This document shows positions 35,566 through 44,042 of a stretch of 64,000 nt of DNA, in pieces; the stretch's first letter is position 1, and each line of letters begins with the position of its first letter. The notes below the pieces were generated by a model. It did no database searches. It was not told where the DNA came from and worked only from the letters and a program-made list of their open reading frames with translations. This DNA comes from Streptomyces caniscabiei. GTDB taxonomy: Bacteria; Actinomycetota; Actinomycetes; Streptomycetales; Streptomycetaceae. The stretch lies in contig NZ_JABXWI010000014.1 of assembly GCF_014930365.1 (NCBI RefSeq), positions 62,001 to 126,000 on the forward strand. The letters are read 5' to 3'. The position numbers and the translations under genes are program-made.

Positions 35566-36383
35566 GCAACATCTACGGGGGGTATGGACCGGGAATGCCC
35601 GGATCTGTGCAAGGAGCCCAAGGTTCCGGCGACAACATCCACGAGACCGTCGGCGCGTACGCCCTCGGGATACTGGACGACGCCGAGGCCACACAGTTCG
35701 AGATGCATCTCGCCACGTGCGAGTGGTGCGGACAACAGCTCGACGAGCTGGCCGGCATGGAACCGATGCTGGCCGCGCTCGCCGACCTGCCCGCCGCCCA
35801 GGGCACGCCGGCGATCGGCGAGTCCCTGTCGGCGAAACCGTCCACCGGACTCGCGGACCGACTGGTCGGCGAGGTCGTCCAGCACCGCGCGAAGAAGAGC
35901 CGACGGAACTTCTTCATGCTGGCGGCCGGTGTCGCCCTGATCGTCGGCGGCCCGACGGCGGTGTTCGCGACGACGGGCGGCGGGGACGAGGCGCCGAAGA
36001 ACGCCAACGTGCTCAGTGCGGCGCAGGAATCCTTCTCGCACATGAAGGCGAAGGACAAGGTCTCCTCCACCGACGCGTCCACCCAGGTCAGCGCCACGGT
36101 CGGCATGGAGTCCAAGGCCTGGGGCACGCACGCGGTCCTGGAGCTGAAGAACGTCAAGGGTCCGGAGAAGTGCTCGTTGATCGCCGTCGGCAAGAACGGC
36201 GAGCGGGAGACGGTCACCTCCTGGTCCGTCCCGGAGTGGGGCTACGGCATCAAGAACGCCAAGACCGAGCAGGCGAGGAACCCGCTCTACGTCCACGGCG
36301 GCGCCGCCTTCACCCCCGACGAGATCGACCACTTCGAGGTCCTGACCTTCAGCGGCAAGAAGCTCGTCTCGGTCAAGGCGTAG
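35562..36383 (+). CDS. rsuA: Zinc-binding anti-sigma factor, RsuA-like
   Basis: A 273-residue membrane anti-sigma factor. The N-terminal domain has the H-x3-C-x2-C motif of zinc anti-sigma proteins (HLATCEWCG, residues about 46-54). A single span (FFMLAAGVALIVGGPTAVFA, about 112-132) leads to an outer domain of about 140 residues (the family's anti-sigma-K-like C-terminal domain). It overlaps the sigma gene and should hold that factor at the membrane until an envelope signal triggers proteolysis. Confidence 0.88.
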   Translation: MSNIYGGYGPGMPGSVQGAQGSGDNIHETVGAYALGILDDAEATQFEMHLATCEWCGQQLDELAGMEPMLAALADLPAAQGTPAIGESLSAKPSTGLADRLVGEVVQHRAKKSRRNFFMLAAGVALIVGGPTAVFATTGGGDEAPKNANVLSAAQESFSHMKAKDKVSSTDASTQVSATVGMESKAWGTHAVLELKNVKGPEKCSLIAVGKNGERETVTSWSVPEWGYGIKNAKTEQARNPLYVHGGAAFTPDEIDHFEVLTFSGKKLVSVKA

Positions 36384-36425
36384 CCCGTCGAGGCGAAACG
36401 CCACTCCTCGCGGCAAGCAGCGGAC

Positions 36426-36463
36426 GGACCCCGGTCGGGCGCATAGCCTGACGGGGTCCTTTT
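36426..36463 (+). terminator. Terminator after rsuA
   Basis: GGACCCCG (36426-36433) and CGGGGTCC (36452-36459) pair and are followed by TTTTCG, the most canonical U-tract terminator in the window. Confidence 0.85.
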
Positions 36464-36507
36464 CGCGTACGGTGGACGGCTGCCCAGCACGTCAGAAGGG
36501 GGCCCGG

Positions 36508-38799
36508 GTGGCCGTCCAGCAGGAAACGCTCGACTCCGCTCACGACTCGGTGCGTGAGAAGGAGATCGGCGTAGAACAGGCACATCTGGACCGGGTCTAC
36601 CGGCGCCTCGAGGAGAAGATCCACGAGGCCGAGTTCCTGATGAACGACGCGGCCAAGCGTGGTCAGGTGGGCACGCCCGGCGCGCTCGCCGAGCGGGACG
36701 CCCAGGTCTTCCGGGCCGGCGTCCATCTGAACCGCCTGAACAACGAGTTCGAGGACTTCCTCTTCGGCCGGATCGACCTGTTGCTCGGCAAGGACGGCAA
36801 GAAGGGCCCGGACGGCGCCTACACCGCCGTCGAACCGGCCGAGGGCGCGGTCCGCCCCGACCGGACCGCCGACATCGCCGAGACGCTCCACATCGGCCGT
36901 ATCGGCGTCCTGGACTCCGAGTACGCGCCGCTGGTCATCGACTGGCGGGCCCCGGCGGCCGCCCCCTTCTACCGCTCCACCCCGGTCGACCCCGGCCGCG
37001 TCGTCCGCCGCCGGGTCATCCGCTCCAAGGGCCGCAAGGTGCTCGGTGTCGAGGACGACCTGATGCGCCCCGAGCTGAAGGCCACCCTCGACGGCCAGAA
37101 GCTGCCCGTCATCGGCGACGGCGCCCTCATGGCCGCCCTCGGCCAGGCCCGCAGTCACACCATGCGCGACATCGTCGCCTCCATCCAGGCCGAACAGGAC
37201 CTGGTGATCCGGGCCCCCGCCGCCTCCGTGACGTACGTCGAGGGCGGCCCCGGCACCGGCAAGACGGCCGTCGCCCTGCACCGCGCCGCCTACCTCCTCT
37301 ACCAGGACCGGCGCCGGTACGCGGGCGGCATCCTGATCGTCTCCCCGACCCCGCTGCTGGTCGCCTACACCGAGGGCGTCCTGCCCTCCCTGGGCGAGGA
37401 GGGCCAGGTCGCCATCCGCGCCATCGGCTCCCTGGTCGACGGCGCCGAGGCCACCCTGTACGACTCCCCGGCCGTGGCCCGCGCCAAGGGCTCGTACCGC
37501 ATGCTCAAGGTGCTGCGGAAGGCCGCCCGGGGCGTCCTGGAGTCGAGCGAGGCACCCACCCGCCTGCGCGTCGTCGCCTTCGGCCGGCGCCTCGAACTGG
37601 AGGCCCCCGACCTGGAGCGCGTCCGCCGCAACGCGCTCGGCGGCACGGCCCCCGTCAACCTGCTGCGCCCCCGCGCGCGCAAGCTGCTGCTGGACGCCCT
37701 CTGGGACAGATCGGGCGCGGCCGGCCGCCACACGGACCCGGAGCTGGCCGCCGAGCTGCGCTCCTCCTTCGACGAGGACATCACGAGCGAGGACGAGTTC
37801 ATCGCCTTCCTCGACGCCTGGTGGCCCGAGCTGACCCCGCGCGGCGTGCTCACCGCCATGGCCGACGAGCGCCGCCTCGGCCGGTGGGCCCGCCGCATCC
37901 TCAACCCGGGCGAGGTCCGCCGGGTCGCCCGCTCCCTCAAGCGGGACGGCCTCTCGGTCCACGACATCGCCGTGCTCGACGAACTCCAGGCGATCCTCGG
38001 CCTCCCGGCCCGCCCCAGGAAGAAGCGCGAGCTCGACCCGCTGGACCAGCTCTCGGGCCTGGAGGAGCTGATGCCCGTACGCGAGGAGACCCAGCGGGAG
38101 CGGGCCGAGCGGCTGGCCCAGGAGCGCACCGAGTACGCGCACGTCATCGTCGACGAGGCACAGGACCTGACGCCGATGCAGTGGCGCATGGTGGGCCGCC
38201 GCGGCCGCCACGCCACCTGGACGGTCGTGGGCGACCCGGCCCAGTCCTCCTGGTCCGACCCCGACGAGGCGGCCGAGGCCCGCGACGAGGCCCTGGGCAC
38301 CCGCCCGCGCCGCCGCTTCACGCTCACCGTCAACTACCGCAACCCGGCCGAGATCGCCGAACTGGCGGCGAAGGTGCTGGCGCTGGCCATGCCGGGCTCC
38401 GAGTCCCCCTCGGCGGTCCGCTCCACCGGCGTCCAGCCGCGCTTCGTCACGGCCGCCCGCGACACCCTCGCCCGCACGGCCCGCGCGGAGGCGGCGCGCC
38501 TGCTGGACCTCGTCGACGGCACGGTGGGCGTGGTGGTCGCCATGAACCGCCGCGAGGAGGCCGCCCGCTGGCTGGCCGGCCTCGGCGACCGAGTCGTCGC
38601 CCTCGGCAGCCTGGAGGCCAAGGGCCTGGAGTACGACGCGACGGTGGTCGTCTCCCCGGCGGAGATCGCGGACGAGTCCCCGGCGGGGCTGCGTGTGTTG
38701 TACGTCGCACTGACCCGGGCGACCCAGCAACTGACGGTCGTCTCCGCGGACCGCGACGACCCGGACGCGAACGGAGTCCCCGACCTGCTGCGCGACTGA
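36508..38799 (+). CDS. HelD/HelR-type RNA polymerase-associated helicase
   Basis: A 763-residue superfamily 1 (UvrD/Rep-like) ATPase. Start GTG 36508 (VAVQQETLDS) follows AAGGGGG. The N-terminal coiled-coil (about 1-70, KEIGVEQAHLDRVYRRLEEK) precedes Walker A GGPGTGKTA and Walker B VDEAQDLTPMQW. HelD proteins insert arms into RNA polymerase to free stalled complexes, and some actinobacterial members (HelR) give rifampicin tolerance. Which subclass this is cannot be settled from motifs alone. Confidence 0.88.
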   Translation: MAVQQETLDSAHDSVREKEIGVEQAHLDRVYRRLEEKIHEAEFLMNDAAKRGQVGTPGALAERDAQVFRAGVHLNRLNNEFEDFLFGRIDLLLGKDGKKGPDGAYTAVEPAEGAVRPDRTADIAETLHIGRIGVLDSEYAPLVIDWRAPAAAPFYRSTPVDPGRVVRRRVIRSKGRKVLGVEDDLMRPELKATLDGQKLPVIGDGALMAALGQARSHTMRDIVASIQAEQDLVIRAPAASVTYVEGGPGTGKTAVALHRAAYLLYQDRRRYAGGILIVSPTPLLVAYTEGVLPSLGEEGQVAIRAIGSLVDGAEATLYDSPAVARAKGSYRMLKVLRKAARGVLESSEAPTRLRVVAFGRRLELEAPDLERVRRNALGGTAPVNLLRPRARKLLLDALWDRSGAAGRHTDPELAAELRSSFDEDITSEDEFIAFLDAWWPELTPRGVLTAMADERRLGRWARRILNPGEVRRVARSLKRDGLSVHDIAVLDELQAILGLPARPRKKRELDPLDQLSGLEELMPVREETQRERAERLAQERTEYAHVIVDEAQDLTPMQWRMVGRRGRHATWTVVGDPAQSSWSDPDEAAEARDEALGTRPRRRFTLTVNYRNPAEIAELAAKVLALAMPGSESPSAVRSTGVQPRFVTAARDTLARTARAEAARLLDLVDGTVGVVVAMNRREEAARWLAGLGDRVVALGSLEAKGLEYDATVVVSPAEIADESPAGLRVLYVALTRATQQLTVVSADRDDPDANGVPDLLRD

Positions 38800-38807
38800 G
38801 ACGAGAG

Positions 38808-38856
38808 GCAGGGGGCGCGGCCCCTGCTTCTCAGGGGCGCGGGGAACTGCGCGAGC
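38808..38856. repeat. Dispersed repeat, right arm with short foldback
   Basis: GGGGCGCGGCCCCTGCTTCTC followed by AGGGGCGCGGGGAACTGCGC, immediately after the helicase stop. It is the right-hand half of the family, orientation opposite to the copies at 9861 and 41276. Confidence 0.75.
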
Positions 38857-38928
38857 AACCACGAACCACCCGCACCCGCCGACGCACCGGCAACTCCCCG
38901 AACTCCGGGGCGCCTGTTAGCCTTGGTG

Positions 38929-39064
38929 GTGGCACCGGCTCGATCCAAGCCCCCGGGCCCAACCTTCGTCGCTACGAGCGACCACTTGCCGCGAGGCGAG
39001 CATGGCGGGTCGGTGCCACTGAACGTACGAAGAGGTCCACGTCGAATGTGACGTGGACCTCTTC
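38929..39064 (+). ncRNA. Candidate structured small RNA upstream of malic enzyme
   Basis: The 390-base gap between the helicase and malic enzyme genes contains a folded block. GTGGCACCG (38929-38937) pairs with CGGTGCCAC (39011-39019), enclosing GTCGC-TACGA-GCGAC (38968-38982) and a 6-bp stem capped by a GCGA tetraloop (38985-39000). A perfect 15-bp hairpin (39029-39043 with 39050-39064) followed by TCGTTG would end the transcript. A TAGCCT -10-like box is at 38918-38923. I recall an S. coelicolor small RNA named scr2952 from the equivalent gap, but cannot verify that. Confidence 0.55.
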
Positions 39065-39066
39065 TC

Positions 39067-39089
39067 GTTGAGAACAAAACGTTCTCAAC
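39067..39089. promoter_or_regulatory. 9-5-9 dyad upstream of malic enzyme
   Basis: GTTGAGAAC and GTTCTCAAC (39067-39075, 39081-39089) are perfect inverted copies around AAAAC, 101 bases before the malic enzyme start and just after the candidate RNA terminator. The geometry suits a dimeric repressor or activator site. Confidence 0.5.
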
Positions 39090-39189
39090 CCCGGACGGCT
39101 AACGCCTACTCGGCGGTAGGTGCGACGATCGGACGGCAAAACGCAGCAAACGCAGTAGCAGAAGTACGCGAAAGCAGAGGAAGTCGGCC

Positions 39190-40602
39190 ATGGCAACGGC
39201 GCCCAGCGTCTCCTACTCGATGACGGTCCGGCTGGAGGTGCCCGCGAGCGGAACCGCGGTCTCCCAGCTCACCGGAGCCGTCGAGTCCCACGGAGGCTCG
39301 GTGACCGGCCTCGACGTGACCGCCTCCGGCCACGAGAAGCTCCGCATCGACGTCACCATCGCCGCCACCTCCACCGCGCACGCCGACGAGATCGTCGAGC
39401 AGCTGCGGCACATCGAGGGCGTGACGCTCGGCAAGGTCTCCGACCGTACGTTCCTGATGCACCTCGGCGGCAAGATCGAGATGGCGTCGAAGCACCCCAT
39501 CCGCAACCGTGACGACCTCTCGATGATCTACACCCCCGGTGTGGCCCGCGTCTGCATGGCGATCGCCGAGAACCCCGAGGACGCCCGCCGCCTCACCATC
39601 AAGCGCAACTCCGTTGCGGTCGTGACGGATGGCTCCGCCGTGCTGGGCCTCGGCAACATCGGCCCCAAGGCCGCGCTGCCCGTCATGGAGGGCAAGGCGG
39701 CCCTCTTCAAGCGGTTCGCCGGCATCGACGCCTGGCCGCTCTGCCTGGACACCCAGGACACCGACGCGATCGTCGAGATCGTCAAGGCCATCGCCCCCGG
39801 CTTCGCGGGCATCAACCTGGAGGACATCTCCGCGCCCCGCTGCTTCGAGATCGAGGCCCGGCTGCGCGAGGCCCTCGACATCCCCGTCTTCCACGACGAC
39901 CAGCACGGCACCGCGATCGTCGTCCTCGCCGCCCTCACCAACGCACTTCGTGTCGCGGGCAAGGCGATCGGGGACATCCGCGTCGTCATGTCGGGCGCCG
40001 GCGCGGCCGGTACGGCCATCCTCAAGCTGCTGATCGCCGCCGGTGTGAAGAACGCCGTCGTCGCCGACATCCACGGTGTCGTGCACTGCGACCGCGCCGA
40101 CCTGGTCGACGCCGCCGCCGACTCGCCGCTGCGCTGGATCGCCGACAACACCAACCCCGAGGGCCTCACGGGCACCCTCAAGGAGGCCGTGCGCGGCGCC
40201 GACGTCTTCATCGGCGTCTCCGCCCCGAACGTCCTCGACGGCGACGACGTGGCCGCCATGGCCGACGACGCCATCGTGTTCGCGCTCGCGAACCCCGACC
40301 CCGAGGTCGACCCCGCGGTCGCCCGCCAGACGGCCGCCGTCGTGGCCACCGGCCGCTCCGACTTCCCCAACCAGATCAACAACGTGCTGGTCTTCCCGGG
40401 TGTCTTCCGCGGTCTCCTCGACGCCCAGTCCCGGACCGTCAACACGGAGATGATGCTCGCCGCCGCGACCGCCCTCGCGGACGTCGTCACCGAGGACGAG
40501 CTGAACCCGAACTACATCATCCCGAGCGTCTTCAACGACAAGGTCGCGGGCGCGGTCGCCGGGGCGGTCCGCGAGGCCGCGAAGGCGGCGGCCTCGGCCT
40601 GA
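39190..40602 (+). CDS. NAD(P)-dependent malic enzyme with ACT domain
   Basis: A 470-residue malic enzyme that oxidatively decarboxylates malate to pyruvate. Residues about 5-80 form an ACT regulatory domain (YSMTVRLEVPASGTAVSQLT), unusual for the family but typical of Streptomyces. The catalytic region has TPGVA, TDGSAVLGLGNIGPKAALPV and the substrate/metal motif FHDDQHGTAIV, followed by a Rossmann fold (GAGAAGTA). ATG 39190 follows GAGGAAG. An amino-acid or other small-molecule effector of the ACT domain is likely but unknown. Confidence 0.93.
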   Translation: MATAPSVSYSMTVRLEVPASGTAVSQLTGAVESHGGSVTGLDVTASGHEKLRIDVTIAATSTAHADEIVEQLRHIEGVTLGKVSDRTFLMHLGGKIEMASKHPIRNRDDLSMIYTPGVARVCMAIAENPEDARRLTIKRNSVAVVTDGSAVLGLGNIGPKAALPVMEGKAALFKRFAGIDAWPLCLDTQDTDAIVEIVKAIAPGFAGINLEDISAPRCFEIEARLREALDIPVFHDDQHGTAIVVLAALTNALRVAGKAIGDIRVVMSGAGAAGTAILKLLIAAGVKNAVVADIHGVVHCDRADLVDAAADSPLRWIADNTNPEGLTGTLKEAVRGADVFIGVSAPNVLDGDDVAAMADDAIVFALANPDPEVDPAVARQTAAVVATGRSDFPNQINNVLVFPGVFRGLLDAQSRTVNTEMMLAAATALADVVTEDELNPNYIIPSVFNDKVAGAVAGAVREAAKAAASA

Positions 40603-40626
40603 ACCCCCGCTGTGACGGTGGCCACG

Positions 40627-40655
40627 GCCCCGCGCCCTCGGCGCGTCGCGGGGCC
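40627..40655 (+). terminator. Terminator after malic enzyme
   Basis: GGCCCCGCG (40627-40635) and CGCGGGGCC (40647-40655) form a 9-bp stem, 25 bases after the stop. Confidence 0.75.
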
Positions 40656-40704
40656 GGAGGGCTTGCGCCGCCCTTTAGTGTGGCGGCCAAGCTCAGGCCT
40701 GCCA

Positions 40705-40765
40705 TGACTCCCATGGGCGTGCATGTGACTCCCAAGGGTGTTCGTGTGACTCCCCAGGGGTGCCG
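40705..40765 (+). repeat. Three 21-bp tandem repeats upstream of hup
   Basis: TGACTCCC starts at 40705, 40726 and 40747, with the rest of each unit (AWGGGYGTNC-like) also alike, a strict 21-bp period equal to two helical turns. The block ends about 105 bases before the HU start. It also reads as a short open frame with MTPMGV/VTPKGV/VTPQG repeats, but lacks a credible ribosome site, so binding sites are more likely. Confidence 0.65.
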
Positions 40766-40872
40766 GATTGGCTTTCCCGCCGCAGGTGAGTGCAGGATGC
40801 GTTTCTGGGCGCGAGGGTCTGACGACGGACCCGGGTCCGCCTCAACGGCAAGAAGAACACGGGAGTAACAAC

Positions 40873-41154
40873 ATGAACCGCAGTGAGCTGGTGGCCGCGC
40901 TGGCCGACCGCGCCGAGGTGACCCGCAAGGACGCCGACGCCGTGCTGGCCGCGTTCGCCGAGGTCGTCGGCGACATCGTCGCCAAGGGCGACGAGAAGGT
41001 CACCATCCCCGGCTTCCTGACCTTCGAGCGCACCCACCGTGCCGCTCGCACCGCTCGCAACCCGCAGACCGGCGACCCGATCCAGATCCCCGCCGGCTAC
41101 AGCGTGAAGGTCTCCGCGGGCAGCAAGCTCAAGGAAGCGGCGAAGGGCAAGTAA
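40873..41154 (+). CDS. hupA: HU-family nucleoid protein
   Basis: A 93-residue histone-like DNA-bending protein (MNRSELVAALADRAEV). It has the two N-terminal helices and the beta-arm region with the HU signature GFLTFERTHRAARTARNPQTG. The start ATG 40873 has GGGAG eight bases upstream. The short form without the Lys-rich tail corresponds to the HupA type; the second, tailed HU of Streptomyces is encoded elsewhere. Confidence 0.94.
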   Translation: MNRSELVAALADRAEVTRKDADAVLAAFAEVVGDIVAKGDEKVTIPGFLTFERTHRAARTARNPQTGDPIQIPAGYSVKVSAGSKLKEAAKGK

Positions 41155-41203
41155 CCTTGCCGTCCGTCCTTCCGGGGATGGTGTGGCGCGCGTAGAACGC
41201 CTG

Positions 41204-41240
41204 ATGGGGGCGGCCCTGGTCTACCAGGTGCCGCCCCCAT
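41204..41240. terminator. Terminator after hup
   Basis: ATGGGGGCGGC (41204-41214) pairs with GCCGCCCCCAT (41230-41240), continued by CCTGG/CCAGG around a TCTA loop, a near-perfect 16-bp hairpin after the hup stop. With the adjacent repeat it separates hup from the convergent murA gene. Confidence 0.85.
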
Positions 41241-41275
41241 CGTCGTGCGTACACGGCTGCGGGTCCGTCGTGGCT

Positions 41276-41308
41276 GGTCGCGCAGTTCCCCGCGCCCCTT
41301 ACGGGGCG
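41276..41308. repeat. Dispersed repeat, single arm
   Basis: TCGCGCAGTTCCCCGCGCCCC plus the CCCTTACGGGG foldback, almost identical to the copy before ftsE, at the murA 3' end. Confidence 0.75.
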
Positions 41309-41321
41309 CGGTCCGCCGCTG

Positions 41322-42668
41322 TCAGCCCAGTGCCTTGCCCGGCAGTTCGACCTTCGCGCCGAGTTCCATGAGCTTCTCCATGAAGTTCTCGTAACCGCGG
41401 TTGATCAGCTCGATGCCGTGGACCCGGGACGTGCCCTGGGCCGCCAGCGCCGCGATGAGGTACGAGAAGCCGCCGCGCAGGTCGGGGATGACCAGGTCGG
41501 CGCCCTGCAGCCGGGTGGGGCCGGAGACGACCGCCGAGTGCAGGAAGTTGCGCTGGCCGAAGCGGCAGTCGGAGCCGCCGAGGCACTCGCGGTAGAGCTG
41601 GATGTGCGCACCCATCTGGTTCAACGCGGAGGTGAACCCGAGCCGGGACTCGTAGACCGTCTCGTGGACGATGGAGAGGCCGGTGGCCTGCGTCAGCGCG
41701 ACGACCAGGGGCTGCTGCCAGTCGGTCTGGAAGCCCGGGTGGACGTCCGTCTCCAGCGCGATCGACTTCAGCTGGCCGCCCGGGTGCCAGAAGCGGATGC
41801 CCTCGTCGTCGATCTCGAAGGCACCGCCCACCTTCCGGTAGGTGTTCAGGAACGTCATCATCGAGCGCTGCTGGGCGCCGCGGACGTAGATGTCGCCCTC
41901 GGTCGCCAGCGCGGCGGACGCCCAGGAGGCGGCCTCCAGGCGGTCGGGGAGCGCCTTGTGGTTGTAGCCGCCGAGCGAGTCCACACCGGTGATGCGGATC
42001 GTGCGGTCGGTGTCCATCGCGATGATGGCGCCCATCTTCTGCAGGACGCAGATCAGGTCCTCGATCTCCGGCTCGATCGCCGCGTTCGCGAGTTCCGTCA
42101 CGCCCTCCGCGAGGACGGCCGTCAGCAGCACCTGCTCCGTGGCGCCCACGGACGGGTACGGCAGCTGGATCTTCGTGCCCCGCAGCCGCCGCGGCGCCTC
42201 CAGGTACTGGCCGTCCTCCCGCTTCTCGATCTTCGCGCCGAACTGCCGCAGCACCTCGAAGTGGAAGTCGATCGGCCGGCCGCCGATGTCGCAGCCGCCG
42301 AGGCCGGGGATGAAGGCGTGGCCGAGACGGTGCAGCAGGGGGCCGCAGAACAGGATCGGGATGCGCGACGAGCCGGCGTGGGCGTCGATGTCGGCGACGT
42401 TCGCGCTCTCCACGTTCGTCGGGTCCATCACCAGCTCGCCCGGCTCGTCGCCCGGGCGGACCGTTACGCCATGCAGCTGCAGCAGTCCGCGCACGACGCG
42501 TACGTCGCGGATGTCGGGCACGTTGCGCAGCCGGCTCGGACCGCTGCCGAGCAGCGCGGCGACCATGGCCTTGGGTACGAGGTTCTTCGCACCGCGGACA
42601 CGGATCTCGCCACTGAGCGGGGTGCCGCCGTGTACAAGCAGTACGTCGTCAGAGCCGTTGACGGTCAT
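41322..42668 (-). CDS. murA: UDP-N-acetylglucosamine 1-carboxyvinyltransferase
   Basis: First committed enzyme of peptidoglycan synthesis, transferring enolpyruvate to UDP-GlcNAc. The 448-residue EPSP-synthase-fold protein starts MTVNGSDDVLLVHGG. The PEP- and fosfomycin-binding cysteine is kept in LGGCDIGGRP, so the enzyme should not have the Asp-type fosfomycin resistance of mycobacteria. RGAKNLVPKAMVAALL is the conserved N-terminal substrate loop. It is convergent with hup and divergent from yqgE with about 310 bases between; I see no extra gene in that gap. Confidence 0.94.
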   Translation of the reverse strand: MTVNGSDDVLLVHGGTPLSGEIRVRGAKNLVPKAMVAALLGSGPSRLRNVPDIRDVRVVRGLLQLHGVTVRPGDEPGELVMDPTNVESANVADIDAHAGSSRIPILFCGPLLHRLGHAFIPGLGGCDIGGRPIDFHFEVLRQFGAKIEKREDGQYLEAPRRLRGTKIQLPYPSVGATEQVLLTAVLAEGVTELANAAIEPEIEDLICVLQKMGAIIAMDTDRTIRITGVDSLGGYNHKALPDRLEAASWASAALATEGDIYVRGAQQRSMMTFLNTYRKVGGAFEIDDEGIRFWHPGGQLKSIALETDVHPGFQTDWQQPLVVALTQATGLSIVHETVYESRLGFTSALNQMGAHIQLYRECLGGSDCRFGQRNFLHSAVVSGPTRLQGADLVIPDLRGGFSYLIAALAAQGTSRVHGIELINRGYENFMEKLMELGAKVELPGKALG

Positions 42669-42979
42669 GGATCTCGCGTTCCGTGGAGTTGGGCAGAGGC
42701 GGGTGCGGCGTGGGCGAACGGCCGACGGACCCGTGGTGCGGGGGTCGGCGCGGCGCGAGCCGGAGAGCTAGCGTAATCGCCGCCCACCCCCCTTCCGTAA
42801 GCCCAAGTGCTTCTCAGCCACGTCATGGATTCGCCACAACACGAACCGTTCATCACCCGCCACGGGGGGTCACCGCGCCGCCCGTGCGCCCCGTCGGCTC
42901 CCCTGCGCCGTGAGCTGCGCGCACTCCACTGCGGACATTGGCTCCCCCTACACGGGCGGGATGCGGGATCATGTCTGGC

Positions 42980-43552
42980 ATGACCGAGGTGTCCTCGCTC
43001 ACAGGGCGGCTGCTCGTGGCCACGCCCGCCCTGGCGGACCCGAACTTCGACCGCGCTGTCGTGCTGCTCCTCGACCACGACGAGAAGGGCTCGCTCGGCG
43101 TGGTCCTCAACCGGCCCACCCCGGTGGGCGTCGGCGACATCCTGGAGGGCTGGGCGGATCTCGCCGGCGAACCCGGGGTGGTCTTCCAGGGCGGTCCGGT
43201 GCAACTGGACTCGGCGCTGGGGGTCGCGGTGATCCCCGGCGGCGGTTCCGTGGACCGGACCCCGCTCGGCTGGCGGCGGGTGCACGGCGCGATCGGCCTG
43301 GTCGACCTGGAGGCCCCGCCGGAGCTGCTGGCCTCCGCGCTCGGCTCGCTGCGCATCTTCGCCGGGTACGCGGGCTGGGGGCCGGGCCAGCTGGAGGACG
43401 AACTGGCGGAGGGCGCCTGGTACGTCGTCGAGTCCGAACCCGGCGACGTCTCCTGCCCCTGCCCGGAACGGCTCTGGCGGGAGGTCCTGCGCCGCCAGCG
43501 CAGCGAACTCGCGATGGTGGCCACCTATCCGGACGACCCTTCGCTCAACTGA
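42980..43552 (+). CDS. yqgE: YqgE/AlgH (UPF0301) family protein
   Basis: A 190-residue protein of the YqgE/AlgH family (TGRLLVATPALADPNFDRAV start, LLLDHDEKGSLGVVLNRPT, FQGGPV). ATG 42980 (MTEVSS) is preferred; ATG 42971 in frame is possible. The family's biochemical role is not known, although an AlgH link to alginate regulation has been described in Pseudomonas. The next gene follows after 29 bases. Confidence 0.9.
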   Translation: MTEVSSLTGRLLVATPALADPNFDRAVVLLLDHDEKGSLGVVLNRPTPVGVGDILEGWADLAGEPGVVFQGGPVQLDSALGVAVIPGGGSVDRTPLGWRRVHGAIGLVDLEAPPELLASALGSLRIFAGYAGWGPGQLEDELAEGAWYVVESEPGDVSCPCPERLWREVLRRQRSELAMVATYPDDPSLN

Positions 43553-43581
43553 TGCGGGTGCGCTTCAGTACCCTTGGCTCC

Positions 43582-43863
43582 ATGAGCACTCTTGAGCCCG
43601 AGCGCGGTACTGGTACGGGGACCCTCGTCGAGCCGACGCCGCAGACGTCGCACGGCGACGGCGACCACGAGCGCTTCGCCCACTATGTCCAGAAGGACAA
43701 GATCATGGCGAGCGCCCTCGACGGCACGCCCGTCGTGGCGTTGTGCGGCAAGGTGTGGGTCCCGGGCCGCGACCCGAAGAAGTACCCCGTGTGCCCCATG
43801 TGCAAGGAGATCTTCGAGTCCCTCGGCGCGGGCGGCGACGACCAGGGCGACGGCAAGAAGTAA
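43582..43863 (+). CDS. DUF3039 family small protein
   Basis: A 93-residue protein starting at ATG 43582 (MSTLEPERGTG). The conserved C-terminal half has a CxxC pair (CPMC) plus an upstream Cys (VALCGKVWVPGRDPKKYPVC), suggesting zinc binding. This domain of unknown function is widespread in actinobacteria and usually follows yqgE, as here. Confidence 0.85.
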   Translation: MSTLEPERGTGTGTLVEPTPQTSHGDGDHERFAHYVQKDKIMASALDGTPVVALCGKVWVPGRDPKKYPVCPMCKEIFESLGAGGDDQGDGKK

Positions 43864-43970
43864 CCCAGGGCGCGATCGGCTCGGGGAGCGCTGCGAGACA
43901 GGCGCCCCCCGGGCTTTGTCGTGCCCTTTGTGCTGAACCCCGTTGCAGGGAACGCTTCTTTGGATCACAA

Positions 43971-43986
43971 GGTGGTTGAGACCTCT
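43971..43986. promoter_or_regulatory. Possible DasR-like (dre) site
   Basis: GGTGGTTGAGACCTCT matches 11 of 16 positions of the dre consensus ACTGGTCTAGACCACT that the GntR regulator DasR binds, and is part of a wider CACAAG/CTTGTG dyad. The downstream importer and hexosaminidase fit the amino-sugar regulon of DasR. The match is weak and by eye. Confidence 0.35.
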
Positions 43987-44042
43987 TGTGGTCATGTTCA
44001 TGTACTCCATAGCCTCCGGTGTGTTGTGTAGAGCAGAACGCC

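Noticed and set aside
36373..38862. Long antisense open frame across the helicase gene
   Set aside because: It is a GC-driven shadow of a strongly supported gene. Long antisense frames arise opposite most genes here and this one shows no domain.
40680..40868. Small ORF with MTPMGV/VTPKGV repeats before hup
   Set aside because: No ribosome site and an odd tail sequence; the repeats are better explained as DNA sites, although a leader peptide cannot be ruled out.
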